The position numbers and the translations under genes were made by a program. Positions 7,760-15,333 of a DNA stretch of 64,000 nt are shown here, piece by piece. Origin of the DNA: CALMUP01 sp035327305 (lineage in GTDB: Bacteria; Verrucomicrobiota; Kiritimatiellia; CAIVKH01). Location of the stretch: contig DAOLDL010000001.1 of assembly GCA_035327305.1 (NCBI GenBank), forward strand, positions 1 to 64,000, written 5' to 3'. The number at the start of each line of letters is the position of its first letter. Position 1 is the stretch's first letter. The notes below the pieces were generated by a model that ran no database searches, had not been told where the DNA came from, and saw only the letters and a program-made list of their open reading frames with translations.

Positions 7760-8953
7760 ATGACACCGCGTTCTCATCCGGACCTGCGATTAACCTACAG
7801 TATGAACGTGCATTCCGGCGATTCATTCATGGATCAATGGAGTGCGGCAAAATATTGTGCGGTCAAGGTGCGCGAATCCATCACACCTGAATGCGGAAAT
7901 TTCGGGCTGGGACTTCGCTTAAGCAACCAGGCGGTAGAGGAGGCATTGGGAGGAAACCTGCTTTCGGATTTTTCCAAATGGTGTCACGATGAGGGTTTTC
8001 ATGTGTTTACCATAAATGGATTTCCATTCGGAAATTTTCATGAGCCACCGGTAAAGTCTCGGGTGTACCGGCCGGATTGGACCGGTGTGGATCGTGTGTA
8101 TTATACACGAAAATTGTTCGATGCATTGAGCCGACTCCCGAATGACCGCACTTACGGTAGCGTGAGTACGGTGCCATTGTTTTACCGCCCTGATTATCAA
8201 GGGCTGGAGGAGACAAATACCGCGATTGCCATTTGTGTTAAACATTTGATTGAAATGGCGGAATATCTGGAGGCGCTGTCGGAAAAATCTGGACGTGATC
8301 TGGTTTTGGCGTTGGAGCCTGAACCCTGGTGTTGCCTGGAATCCAGTGGTGATGTCGTCGATTTTTATGAAACGCATTTATTGCCGGCGGCAGGTGGACA
8401 GAAGGAACCATTAATTCGCAAGCGTATCGGCGTGTGCATCGACACGTGTCATTGCGCGCTTGCTTACGAGTGTCCAGCGGAAGTGATCAGCAAATTAAAG
8501 GGCAAGGGCATTCGGATCGCCAAAATTCAAATAAGCGCCGCGCCGGCATTTTCAAATGAGCCTGCCTGGCTTTCAAAGATGCAGGATTTTGTGGATCCCG
8601 TGTACCTGCATCAAACTGCGGCCATGGTGAATGGGCGAATTCATCGTTGGCAGGATTTGAATCAGGCTATCTCCGACCTTTCGTTGATGAATAACTGGCA
8701 CGATGCGCGTGTTCATTACCATGTGCCGTTGCATTGGCCGGGAAGCGGGGACGTAGCCACCACGCGCAATGTCATGAATACTTCCTTTTGGTTGACAGTC
8801 AATGGCAGTGGTTGTGAGCATTTGGAAATTGAAACGTATACCTTCAATATACTTCCGGCGCCTTTGAAGCAGGAATCCCTGGTGAACAGCCTGGTCGGGG
8901 AATATCGATGGGTCTTGGAATCACTATCCAATAGTATTCCTCCGAACGGATGA
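7760..8953 (+). CDS. eboE: EboE-like protein, xylose-isomerase-type TIM barrel of the EBO pathway
   Basis: Family signatures occur in order: LTYSMNVHSGDS near the N-terminus, LGLRLSNQAVEE, FTINGFPFGNFH near residue 85, VYRPDWTG, then GSVSTVPLFYRP. These are characteristic of EboE (annotated elsewhere as metabolite traffic protein), a relative of sugar-phosphate isomerases/epimerases. Acidic and His residues in LALEPEPWCCLE and CIDTCHCALAYE are probable metal ligands of the barrel. The ATG at 7760 lies 4 nt after the eboD stop; an earlier in-frame codon would overlap eboD. The usual partners eboA, eboB, eboC and eboF are absent nearby, so this is a minimal eboDE unit. Confidence 0.85.
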   Translation: MTPRSHPDLRLTYSMNVHSGDSFMDQWSAAKYCAVKVRESITPECGNFGLGLRLSNQAVEEALGGNLLSDFSKWCHDEGFHVFTINGFPFGNFHEPPVKSRVYRPDWTGVDRVYYTRKLFDALSRLPNDRTYGSVSTVPLFYRPDYQGLEETNTAIAICVKHLIEMAEYLEALSEKSGRDLVLALEPEPWCCLESSGDVVDFYETHLLPAAGGQKEPLIRKRIGVCIDTCHCALAYECPAEVISKLKGKGIRIAKIQISAAPAFSNEPAWLSKMQDFVDPVYLHQTAAMVNGRIHRWQDLNQAISDLSLMNNWHDARVHYHVPLHWPGSGDVATTRNVMNTSFWLTVNGSGCEHLEIETYTFNILPAPLKQESLVNSLVGEYRWVLESLSNSIPPNG

Positions 8954-9012
8954 TATTCCAATAGATGAGGTGTGATTGCTCTTTAGCGTTATGATTGTCG
9001 ACGGTTAAGTGC

Positions 9013-9041
9013 TTGCGTGTCACAAATACCGAATGTATACG
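9013..9041 (+). promoter_or_regulatory. Putative promoter of the RND efflux operon
   Basis: TTGCGT at 9013-9018 and TATACG at 9036-9041 are spaced by 17 nt. The start site would fall near 9048, giving a short leader before the adaptor ATG at 9082. Its position also argues against the longer alternative reading frame starting at 8995. Confidence 0.4.
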
Positions 9042-9051
9042 ATTCGAATCG
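9040..9051 (+). promoter_or_regulatory. Perfect 12-bp palindrome over the RND promoter -10/start region (candidate operator)
   Basis: CGATTCGAATCG is a perfect palindrome that overlaps the end of the candidate -10 box and the expected transcription start. A repressor bound here would block the efflux operon, as TetR- or MarR-type regulators often do. No regulator gene lies next to it in this window. Confidence 0.35.
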
Positions 9052-9081
9052 GTGCGGATGGGAATTATTATGAGGACCTTT

Positions 9082-10152
9082 ATGAGTCGAATAGTTCAGC
9101 ATGGTGTTATGGCTTTTGGCCTTGCCATGATATTATCGGGATGCGGTGGAGGAAAAACCGAAAGCAACATACAGGTTCCTCGTCCAGTGAAGTTGATCGT
9201 GGTGGAAAGTATGGTCCCTGAACGATTGTATTCTGCATCGGGTCGCATCAAAGCCGCTCAACGTGCCGAGCTTTCATTTGACCGGGCGGACATCCTCGCC
9301 GAATTGTATGTTATACAAGGTCAGCGTGTTCAGAAGGGTGACGTGCTGGCGCGACTGGACACGCGTAATTTGGAAATCATGGAAAAAGCGCGTGTTGCAA
9401 CTTACAACGAGGCTTTGACAACGCGGGATCGGATGCAACGGCTTTTTGATCGTCAAGCGGTAGCTCGTGCCGATCTCGATCGGGCCATCTCGGCATACGA
9501 AACTGCCGAGGCCAATTTAAGCCAGGTCCGAAAAGATATTGAAATGTCTGTTTTACATTCTCCATTCGATGGAAGAATTGCTTCGATACCAGCGGAACAA
9601 CATCAATTGATACAACCCAGGCAAACCATTCTTGTCGTACATGATCTTTCCCAATACGAAGTGGAAGTGCAGATGCCGGAAACATTTATCCTGCAACTTG
9701 GGAAAGCCGCCGGTGTCAGTGTGACCGCACGTTTTGACCAGTTGCCGGGGCAGGTGTTCCCAGTAAAACTCAAGAATTTTGCAACAGAAGCCAATCCAGA
9801 GTTGCTCACGTATAGCGTGATCTTCTCGCTTGATGCGCCGGAGAAGACTCCCCTGCTGCCGGGAATGTCCGCTTCGCTCGACATGACCGTTCAACTTTCA
9901 AGTAATGCCGGTTTATGCTGGATTCCTGAAAAGGCCTTATTTTCGGATGATGGTGAGCGAACACTGGTATGGCGGGTTGATCCTGTCGCGGAAAGAGTCA
10001 GTCGGACACATGTGCAAATCGGCGCACGCCGCGGTGGTTTGCTTGAAGTACTGGATGGCATATCGCCGGGTGATACCATCGCCATTTCCGGAATTCATAC
10101 GTTGCGCGAAAACGATGCGGTGCGGGCTTACGTGCCACCTTCACGCGAGTGA
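9082..10152 (+). CDS. RND efflux periplasmic adaptor (membrane fusion protein), lipoprotein
   Basis: Start 9082 is preceded by GAGGA and gives a lipoprotein signal ending LAMILSGC. The order of parts is that of HlyD/AcrA-type adaptors: a lipoyl half-motif (ELYVIQGQRVQKGDVLARLD), a helical hairpin of about 70 residues (EALTTRDRMQRLFDRQAVARADLDRA), a second lipoyl half (SVLHSPFDGRIASI), then beta-barrel and membrane-proximal parts (PLLPGMSASLDM, IPEKALF). It bridges the inner-membrane pump to the outer-membrane factor. The pump gene begins 7 nt after its stop. Substrates are unknown. Confidence 0.92.
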   Translation: MSRIVQHGVMAFGLAMILSGCGGGKTESNIQVPRPVKLIVVESMVPERLYSASGRIKAAQRAELSFDRADILAELYVIQGQRVQKGDVLARLDTRNLEIMEKARVATYNEALTTRDRMQRLFDRQAVARADLDRAISAYETAEANLSQVRKDIEMSVLHSPFDGRIASIPAEQHQLIQPRQTILVVHDLSQYEVEVQMPETFILQLGKAAGVSVTARFDQLPGQVFPVKLKNFATEANPELLTYSVIFSLDAPEKTPLLPGMSASLDMTVQLSSNAGLCWIPEKALFSDDGERTLVWRVDPVAERVSRTHVQIGARRGGLLEVLDGISPGDTIAISGIHTLRENDAVRAYVPPSRE

Positions 10153-10159
10153 GCCTCCC

Positions 10160-13100
10160 ATGACCATCGCCGAGTATTGCATACAAAAGCGCACGATTTC
10201 CTATTTGCTGACCATTCTGGTTCTCTTGGGAGGATTGGCGGTTTACCCCCGACTGGGACGCTTTGAAGATCCCTCCATTGCCATAAAAACCTGCCCGGTT
10301 ATTACGCAATATCCGGGAGCAACGCCAAGAGAAGTTGAGGATGAGGTTACAGAGGTCATTGAATCGGCATTGCAAAGCATGTGGCAGGTGAAACAGGTGA
10401 CATCGGTTTCACAAGCGGGCCTGTCGATCGTAAAAGCGGAATTTACCGAAACCTTTCGCAAAGATGACCTGCCGCAGATTTTCGATGAAGTTCGGCGTAA
10501 AGTCGCCGATGCACAAAAAAATCTTCCGCCCGGTGCCCAACCATCCATCGTCAACGATGATTTTGGAGATGAGTATGGCATTCTTTTCGGAATTACCGGT
10601 GACGGGTATTCCTTCAAGGAAATAACGGACTACGCGGATTTTCTTCGCACGGAATTGTTGACGGTTCCCGGAGTCGCCCGGGTTGTTTTCTGGGGCGAGC
10701 ATCCTGAAGTCATCTATGTGGAGGTTTCCCGTAGTCGGCTCGGTCAGTTTGGAATTTCCCTCGATACGGTTTTCCAATCATTGCAACAACACAATCTGGT
10801 TGTATCGGCAGGAACGGTTACCCAGGGAGAGCAACGCATACGCATCCAGCTTACCGGAGCCGCTGAATCCTGGGAAATTCTGGGTGATCTGGCGCTGGCC
10901 GGAAGGGGTGGCGCCACCATTCGCTTGCGCGATGTCGCAACCTTGAGCCGTGAATATTGGACACCACCCGGCGCCATCCTTAAAGTCAACGGCCAGCGTG
11001 CGCTTGGCTTCGGTATTTCCGCCGTTCAGGGCGGTAATGTCGTTGCGGTTGGTGATGCCGTGGCCGCACGCCTGCAAGCGCTCGAACACCGCCGCCCCAT
11101 TGGCATTGAGATTCATACGATTTCCTATCAAGGGGAAACCGTGAAGGAAGCTGTGTCAGGTTTTGTGATAAGCGTGTTTCAAGCGTTGGGAATCGTTGTC
11201 GGAATTTTGATGATATTCATGGGGTTGAGGAGCGGAGTTATCATCGGAATGACCTTGTTGCTGATCGTCGCCGGCACATTTCTCGTGATGTATGCGATGG
11301 CGATTGATTTACAGCGAATATCTCTAGGCGCATTGATTGTGGCGCTGGGAATGCTGGTTGATAATGCAATCGTCATTACCGATGGAATCCTCGTGCGCAT
11401 TGGAAAGGGCGAGGAACGCATCAAAGCGGCGGGCGCCGTGGTGGCGCAAACATTCTGGCCTTTGTTGGGTGCGACATTTGTCGCGATCATGGCGTTTGCG
11501 GCGATCGGGTTTTCGCCGGATTCCACGGGGGAATATTGCAAGTCATTGTTTCAGGTTATCGCGATTTCGCTTTTGTTAAGCTGGCTATTTGCCGTCACTG
11601 CGACGCCGTTGCTTTGTGTAGATTTCCTGAAACTTCCGAAAAAATCTGCAGACCCGGCAAAACAGAACCGTTTTTCCGCTCTGTACCGGGAATTTATTGC
11701 CGGCGCATTGATGCGGCGGATATTGGTTATTGGTGCCATGTCGGTCTTGCTTGCGTTGGGTTTGTTCGGTTTCAGCCAGGTGAAGCCCGGCTTTTTCCCG
11801 CAGTCGGCCCGACCGCAATTTGTTGTTGATTACTGGTTGCCGCAAGGAACCGATATTCATCGGACCATCGCCGATACAGAACGACTGGAAACCTTCATCC
11901 AGAACCTCAACGGCGTTGAACAGGTTTCCACGTGGATTGGAAAGGGTGCGATTCGATTTATCCTCGTTTACAGTCCCGAGGACGCCAACTCCGCGTATGC
12001 CCAGTTGCTCGTGAATGTTACGGATCATCGACTTATCGAAAGCATCATCGATCAAATTCGCGCGGAACTGGATGCCCATTATCTTGATGCACAATATAAG
12101 CTCTGGAAATTTGTCTTGGGTCCCGGCGGGGGAAGCGCAATTGAGGCTAGGTTTACCGGTCCCGACAAATCGATTTTGCGACAACTTGCCGGTCAGGCGA
12201 CCGATGTGATGCAGGGGAATTCAAACACCGTCAATATCAAGAACGATTGGCGCCAACCGGTGTCGGTGGTGCATGCCGTACTTCGCGTGGATGTCGCGGC
12301 GCAACTCGGATTGACCCGGCCTGATGTGGCCGCCGCAATAGAGTTGGCCGGAGAGGGACGTCGTGTGGGTGTTTATCGTGAAGGTGACGATGTGCTTGGT
12401 ATAGTGGCGCGACTACCAGCCGACGAGCGCAATCGTCTTGACCAACTTGATCAAATAACGGTTACCAGCCGCATCACCGGACAGCAGGTTCCGGTAGGAC
12501 AAGTCATCAGCGGTTGGGAATCGCACTGGGAAGACCCTCTGATCCGGCGCCGAGATCGCGAAAGAACAATGACCGCGCAATGCGATGCCATCAGCGGTCC
12601 CAGCGCAATGCTTTTTGCCGAACTTCGTCCGGCCATTGAATCGATACCATTGCCCGAAGGTTATCGACTGGAGTGGGGCGGAGATTACGAAAAATCGACG
12701 AAAGCCAATGCGGGCATTGCCTCGACCATGCCGGTAACCTTCCTTGCCATGATCGTTTTGATTGTCATGATGTTCAATGCCGTTCGACAGCCGGTTATCA
12801 TACTTCTAACTGTACCGCTGGCCATCATCGGTGTAACGGCAGGACTATTGGTCACGGGTGTGGCATTTGACTTCATGGCAACGCTTGGATTTCTTAGCCT
12901 GACCGGCATGTTGATTAAGAATTCGGTTGTATTGATCGATCAAATCGACATCGACATGAAGACCGGCAAAGCGCCATTTGATGCCGTACTTGATTCCACC
13001 ATTGATCGAACCCGACCGGTATTGCTTGGTGCGCTGACCACGGTATTGGGACTGCTTCCATTGCTCGGCGATGTATTCTTCAAGGGATTGGCGGTGGTGA

Positions 13101-13189
13101 TCATGTTCGGTTTATCCTTCGCCGCTCTTCTCACCCTGGTGGTGGTTCCCGTTCTTTATGCCATATTCTTCAAGGTGACAAAACGATGA
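10160..13189 (+). CDS. RND-family efflux pump, AcrB/MdtBC-like inner-membrane transporter
   Basis: The 1009-residue pump starts MTIAEYCIQKRTISYLLTIL (TM1). Then come FEDPSIAIKTCPVITQYPGATPREVEDEVTEVIE and the porter domains. TM4 has VALGMLVDNAIVITDG, where the first of the AcrB Asp pair is kept and the second is Asn, as in many RND pumps. A lysine in LTGMLIKNSVVLID (TM10, about residue 917) completes the proton relay. Twelve membrane segments and two large periplasmic loops can be traced. It overlaps the outer-membrane factor gene by 4 nt. Substrate cannot be assigned; the proton-relay features fit drug or lipid efflux better than heavy-metal efflux. Confidence 0.95.
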   Translation: MTIAEYCIQKRTISYLLTILVLLGGLAVYPRLGRFEDPSIAIKTCPVITQYPGATPREVEDEVTEVIESALQSMWQVKQVTSVSQAGLSIVKAEFTETFRKDDLPQIFDEVRRKVADAQKNLPPGAQPSIVNDDFGDEYGILFGITGDGYSFKEITDYADFLRTELLTVPGVARVVFWGEHPEVIYVEVSRSRLGQFGISLDTVFQSLQQHNLVVSAGTVTQGEQRIRIQLTGAAESWEILGDLALAGRGGATIRLRDVATLSREYWTPPGAILKVNGQRALGFGISAVQGGNVVAVGDAVAARLQALEHRRPIGIEIHTISYQGETVKEAVSGFVISVFQALGIVVGILMIFMGLRSGVIIGMTLLLIVAGTFLVMYAMAIDLQRISLGALIVALGMLVDNAIVITDGILVRIGKGEERIKAAGAVVAQTFWPLLGATFVAIMAFAAIGFSPDSTGEYCKSLFQVIAISLLLSWLFAVTATPLLCVDFLKLPKKSADPAKQNRFSALYREFIAGALMRRILVIGAMSVLLALGLFGFSQVKPGFFPQSARPQFVVDYWLPQGTDIHRTIADTERLETFIQNLNGVEQVSTWIGKGAIRFILVYSPEDANSAYAQLLVNVTDHRLIESIIDQIRAELDAHYLDAQYKLWKFVLGPGGGSAIEARFTGPDKSILRQLAGQATDVMQGNSNTVNIKNDWRQPVSVVHAVLRVDVAAQLGLTRPDVAAAIELAGEGRRVGVYREGDDVLGIVARLPADERNRLDQLDQITVTSRITGQQVPVGQVISGWESHWEDPLIRRRDRERTMTAQCDAISGPSAMLFAELRPAIESIPLPEGYRLEWGGDYEKSTKANAGIASTMPVTFLAMIVLIVMMFNAVRQPVIILLTVPLAIIGVTAGLLVTGVAFDFMATLGFLSLTGMLIKNSVVLIDQIDIDMKTGKAPFDAVLDSTIDRTRPVLLGALTTVLGLLPLLGDVFFKGLAVVIMFGLSFAALLTLVVVPVLYAIFFKVTKR

Positions 13190-14577
13190 GTAGACTCTTT
13201 TGGGGATGGCCACTCGTGATGATCGCGTTCGCGTTGGGTTGCGCCAGGCTTGCCGGACCGGATTATGTGCGACCTGACACTCCGGTCCCTGATTCATGGA
13301 CCGCACCATCGCATGATGATCTTGCGTCAATCCGTCCGGATTGGTGGAACTATTTTGATGATCCGCAACTTACCTCGTTGATTGAGCAGGCGCTTGCCGG
13401 TAATTTCGATTTGCGTGTTGCCGCTGGTCGGGTAACGCGAGCCGAAGCCCAGGCGGGACTTGCTTCAAGCAGACGCTTGCCGGTTTTGGGCATTGGCGGC
13501 GGTGGTTCATTTGGTGTGCAAGATGTCGGCCAAGGTACGAGTGCATCATTCGAAAGCTATGAAATCAGCGCCGGCTTGAATTGGGAAATCGACATCTGGG
13601 GTAAGTTGAAGAAAGGTCAGGCGGCCGCCGATGCCGAAATTCGCGCATCCGGAGCGGATTGGCGTTCCGCATACCTGATTGTCGCGAGCGAAGTTGCCTA
13701 TCAGTATTTCCGATTGCGACAACTGGATGAATTGACTGCGCTGTATGCGCGCTTTATTTCCACCGGTGAACGTATTCTTGTATTTTATGAGGCAAGGGCG
13801 GAGGAGCAACTTGTTTCGGTTGATATGGTACTGCGACAGCAATCGGAATTGCTTCGATTGCGGCGCGAAGCCATGGATTTGCAACGCGAGCGGAAAATAG
13901 TCGAAAATGGACTCGCCGCTTTGATCGGGCGTCCGGCGGGCGAACTGCGGGTGGAACCTGAACTTGTGCGTGATCGCCTACAGCCCGCGCCTGTCCCGTC
14001 GGGTTTGCCATCTGAACTTATCGAACGAAGACCCGACATCCTCGCCGCCGAATACCGTGTTCTGGCCGCTTACAATCTGGCCGGTCAAGCCCGCCTGGAC
14101 CGTTTGCCTACCATAGCGCTCACCGGGTCGGGTGGCAGTAGTAGTTCCTCGCTGGGTGGATTGCTCAACCAGTGGTTGCTGGGTGGCGGACCTGCCATTT
14201 CCATACCATTGTTTGATCCATCGAAGAAACGGCAAATTGAGGTGCGTCAAGCCGAGATGGAAATTGCATCCGATCAATACCGAGGCACAGTCATACGAGC
14301 TTTTCAGGAAGTTGAAAATTCCCTTGTCAATCTTGCCAGCCGCCGCTCCCAATCCGAACAGGCTATTGCGGCTCTGGATAACTTGAAAAACGCGCAGGAA
14401 ATCAATCAGATACAATTTGAAGAAGGATTACTGTCACAACTGCAGGTGTTGGAATCCGAACGAAGCTTGATGCAGAGTGAACAAGTTGTGCTCGATTTGC
14501 ATTTTCGCCTGCTTGCCGAAACGGTCATGCTATACAAGGCTCTTGGAGGCGGCTGGCCGATGGAAACACCCCGTTAA
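13186..14577 (+). CDS. Outer-membrane efflux lipoprotein, TolC/NodT family
   Basis: Residues 1-20 form a lipoprotein signal (VMIAFALGC). NodT signatures follow: GPDYVRPDTPVPDSW, WWNYFDDPQLTSLIEQALAGNFDLRVAAGRV, and a repeat with LPSELIERRPDILAAEYRVLAA after about residue 270. The two halves each provide two long helices and two strands of the trimeric outer-membrane channel; FEEGLLSQLQVLESERSL is the usual end region. It completes the three-part efflux system with the upstream adaptor and pump, translationally coupled to the pump through ATGA. Confidence 0.94.
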   Translation: MSRLFWGWPLVMIAFALGCARLAGPDYVRPDTPVPDSWTAPSHDDLASIRPDWWNYFDDPQLTSLIEQALAGNFDLRVAAGRVTRAEAQAGLASSRRLPVLGIGGGGSFGVQDVGQGTSASFESYEISAGLNWEIDIWGKLKKGQAAADAEIRASGADWRSAYLIVASEVAYQYFRLRQLDELTALYARFISTGERILVFYEARAEEQLVSVDMVLRQQSELLRLRREAMDLQRERKIVENGLAALIGRPAGELRVEPELVRDRLQPAPVPSGLPSELIERRPDILAAEYRVLAAYNLAGQARLDRLPTIALTGSGGSSSSSLGGLLNQWLLGGGPAISIPLFDPSKKRQIEVRQAEMEIASDQYRGTVIRAFQEVENSLVNLASRRSQSEQAIAALDNLKNAQEINQIQFEEGLLSQLQVLESERSLMQSEQVVLDLHFRLLAETVMLYKALGGGWPMETPR

Positions 14578-14609
14578 TTTGATTTGGGATTGACGTGAGG
14601 GAAAGTATC

Positions 14610-14666
14610 ATGCGGAAAACATTGCTGATCGCCTCGTCATCGCATAAAATGAGCCACTATGCTTAA
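14610..14666 (+). CDS. Candidate 18-residue leader peptide ahead of the thioredoxin-like lipoprotein gene
   Basis: ATG at 14610 is preceded at good distance by GAGGG. The frame encodes MRKTLLIASSSHKMSHYA and stops at 14664-14666, overlapping the next gene's ATG (14659) by 8 nt. The downstream gene has no clear Shine-Dalgarno sequence of its own, so ribosomes could reach it by coupling. No function is implied by the peptide. It may be chance. Confidence 0.3.
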   Translation: MRKTLLIASSSHKMSHYA

Positions 14667-15195
14667 ACCACGATATTTTCTTGTTGCCAGCGGATTGATG
14701 ACTCAACTCATGTTCATCGGCTGTGCGCCTCCAGCTACGGAACCAACCGCCACCAAAACACCGACGGTCCCGGTAAAAGTCGCTGACAACGCCATGATCA
14801 ACCGTTTGGATGGAGGCGACGGCATTTCGCTGTCAGGAACCCGAAGTAAACCGGCGATGGTATATATTTTCGGTTCCTGGACGGACAGTAGTGATGCCTC
14901 CGTCGCATGGTTAAAATCCTTCCCTCGCGACACCATGGACGTGATCCCGGTAATTGTGGATATCAACATCGGCGCTGATCAAAAATTCGCCATACAATCG
15001 CGCCTGGGAGATTTGCCGGTTTATCAAGCGGATGCGGCAACGATAAAGGCTTTAGGTTCGGTACGCGCATTGCCCACGGCTATTCTATTGGGTGTGGATG
15101 GCAAAGTGCGAAATAAATGGGAAGGTTATGTACCCGTGGATGTGGTGATGAAAGACCTCCTACAGCCGACGCAAGCTGTCATTCCCATCGAATAG
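14659..15195 (+). CDS. Lipoprotein with a thioredoxin-like fold lacking the CxxC motif
   Basis: The lipoprotein signal ends LMTQLMFIGC. A Pro/Thr-rich linker leads to a thioredoxin-like domain: KPAMVYIFGSWTDSSDASVAWLKSF is where TlpA-type proteins have FWASWCPPC, then DVIPVIVDIN, the cis-proline region VRALPTAILLGVDGKVRNKWEG and a final helix. Both redox cysteines are replaced (T and S), so it cannot work as a classical disulfide oxidoreductase. It may be a binding or chaperone-like relative. It sits 81 nt after the RND outer-membrane gene and may or may not be cotranscribed. Confidence 0.78.
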   Translation: MLKPRYFLVASGLMTQLMFIGCAPPATEPTATKTPTVPVKVADNAMINRLDGGDGISLSGTRSKPAMVYIFGSWTDSSDASVAWLKSFPRDTMDVIPVIVDINIGADQKFAIQSRLGDLPVYQADAATIKALGSVRALPTAILLGVDGKVRNKWEGYVPVDVVMKDLLQPTQAVIPIE

Positions 15196-15224
15196 TTCAT
15201 TTAATTTTCGTTTCCTCCTCATTC

Positions 15225-15254
15225 CTGACTTGTTAATTACCATGGGTTTATGAT
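15225..15254 (+). promoter_or_regulatory. Putative glgP promoter
   Basis: CTGACT at 15225-15230 and TATGAT at 15249-15254 are 18 nt apart. A start near 15261 would place the inverted repeat at 15266-15297 at the very beginning of the message. Confidence 0.35.
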
Positions 15255-15265
15255 TTCTTTCTGGC

Positions 15266-15297
15266 GGCGTGAAGCGGTTCTGTGTAGTTTTCACGCC
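15266..15297 (+). promoter_or_regulatory. Inverted repeat in the glgP 5' leader
   Basis: GGCGTGAA (15266-15273) and TTCACGCC (15290-15297) are perfect complements separated by 16 nt. They could form an mRNA stem-loop or bind a dimeric regulator just downstream of the candidate promoter. There is no T-run after it, so it is not a standard terminator. Confidence 0.35.
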
Positions 15298-15333
15298 TCA
15301 ATAACTTATATGTGACCAAATTAGAGAGGCTTT

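Noticed and set aside
9038..9055. A tRNA T-loop, suggested by GATTCGAATC
   Set aside because: No acceptor stem, D-arm or anticodon arm can be folded around it; it is better explained as a palindrome over a promoter.
9905..10159. A longer N-terminus for the RND pump
   Set aside because: The extension overlaps the adaptor gene in another frame and is not hydrophobic; TM1 begins right after the ATG at 10160, as in all RND pumps.
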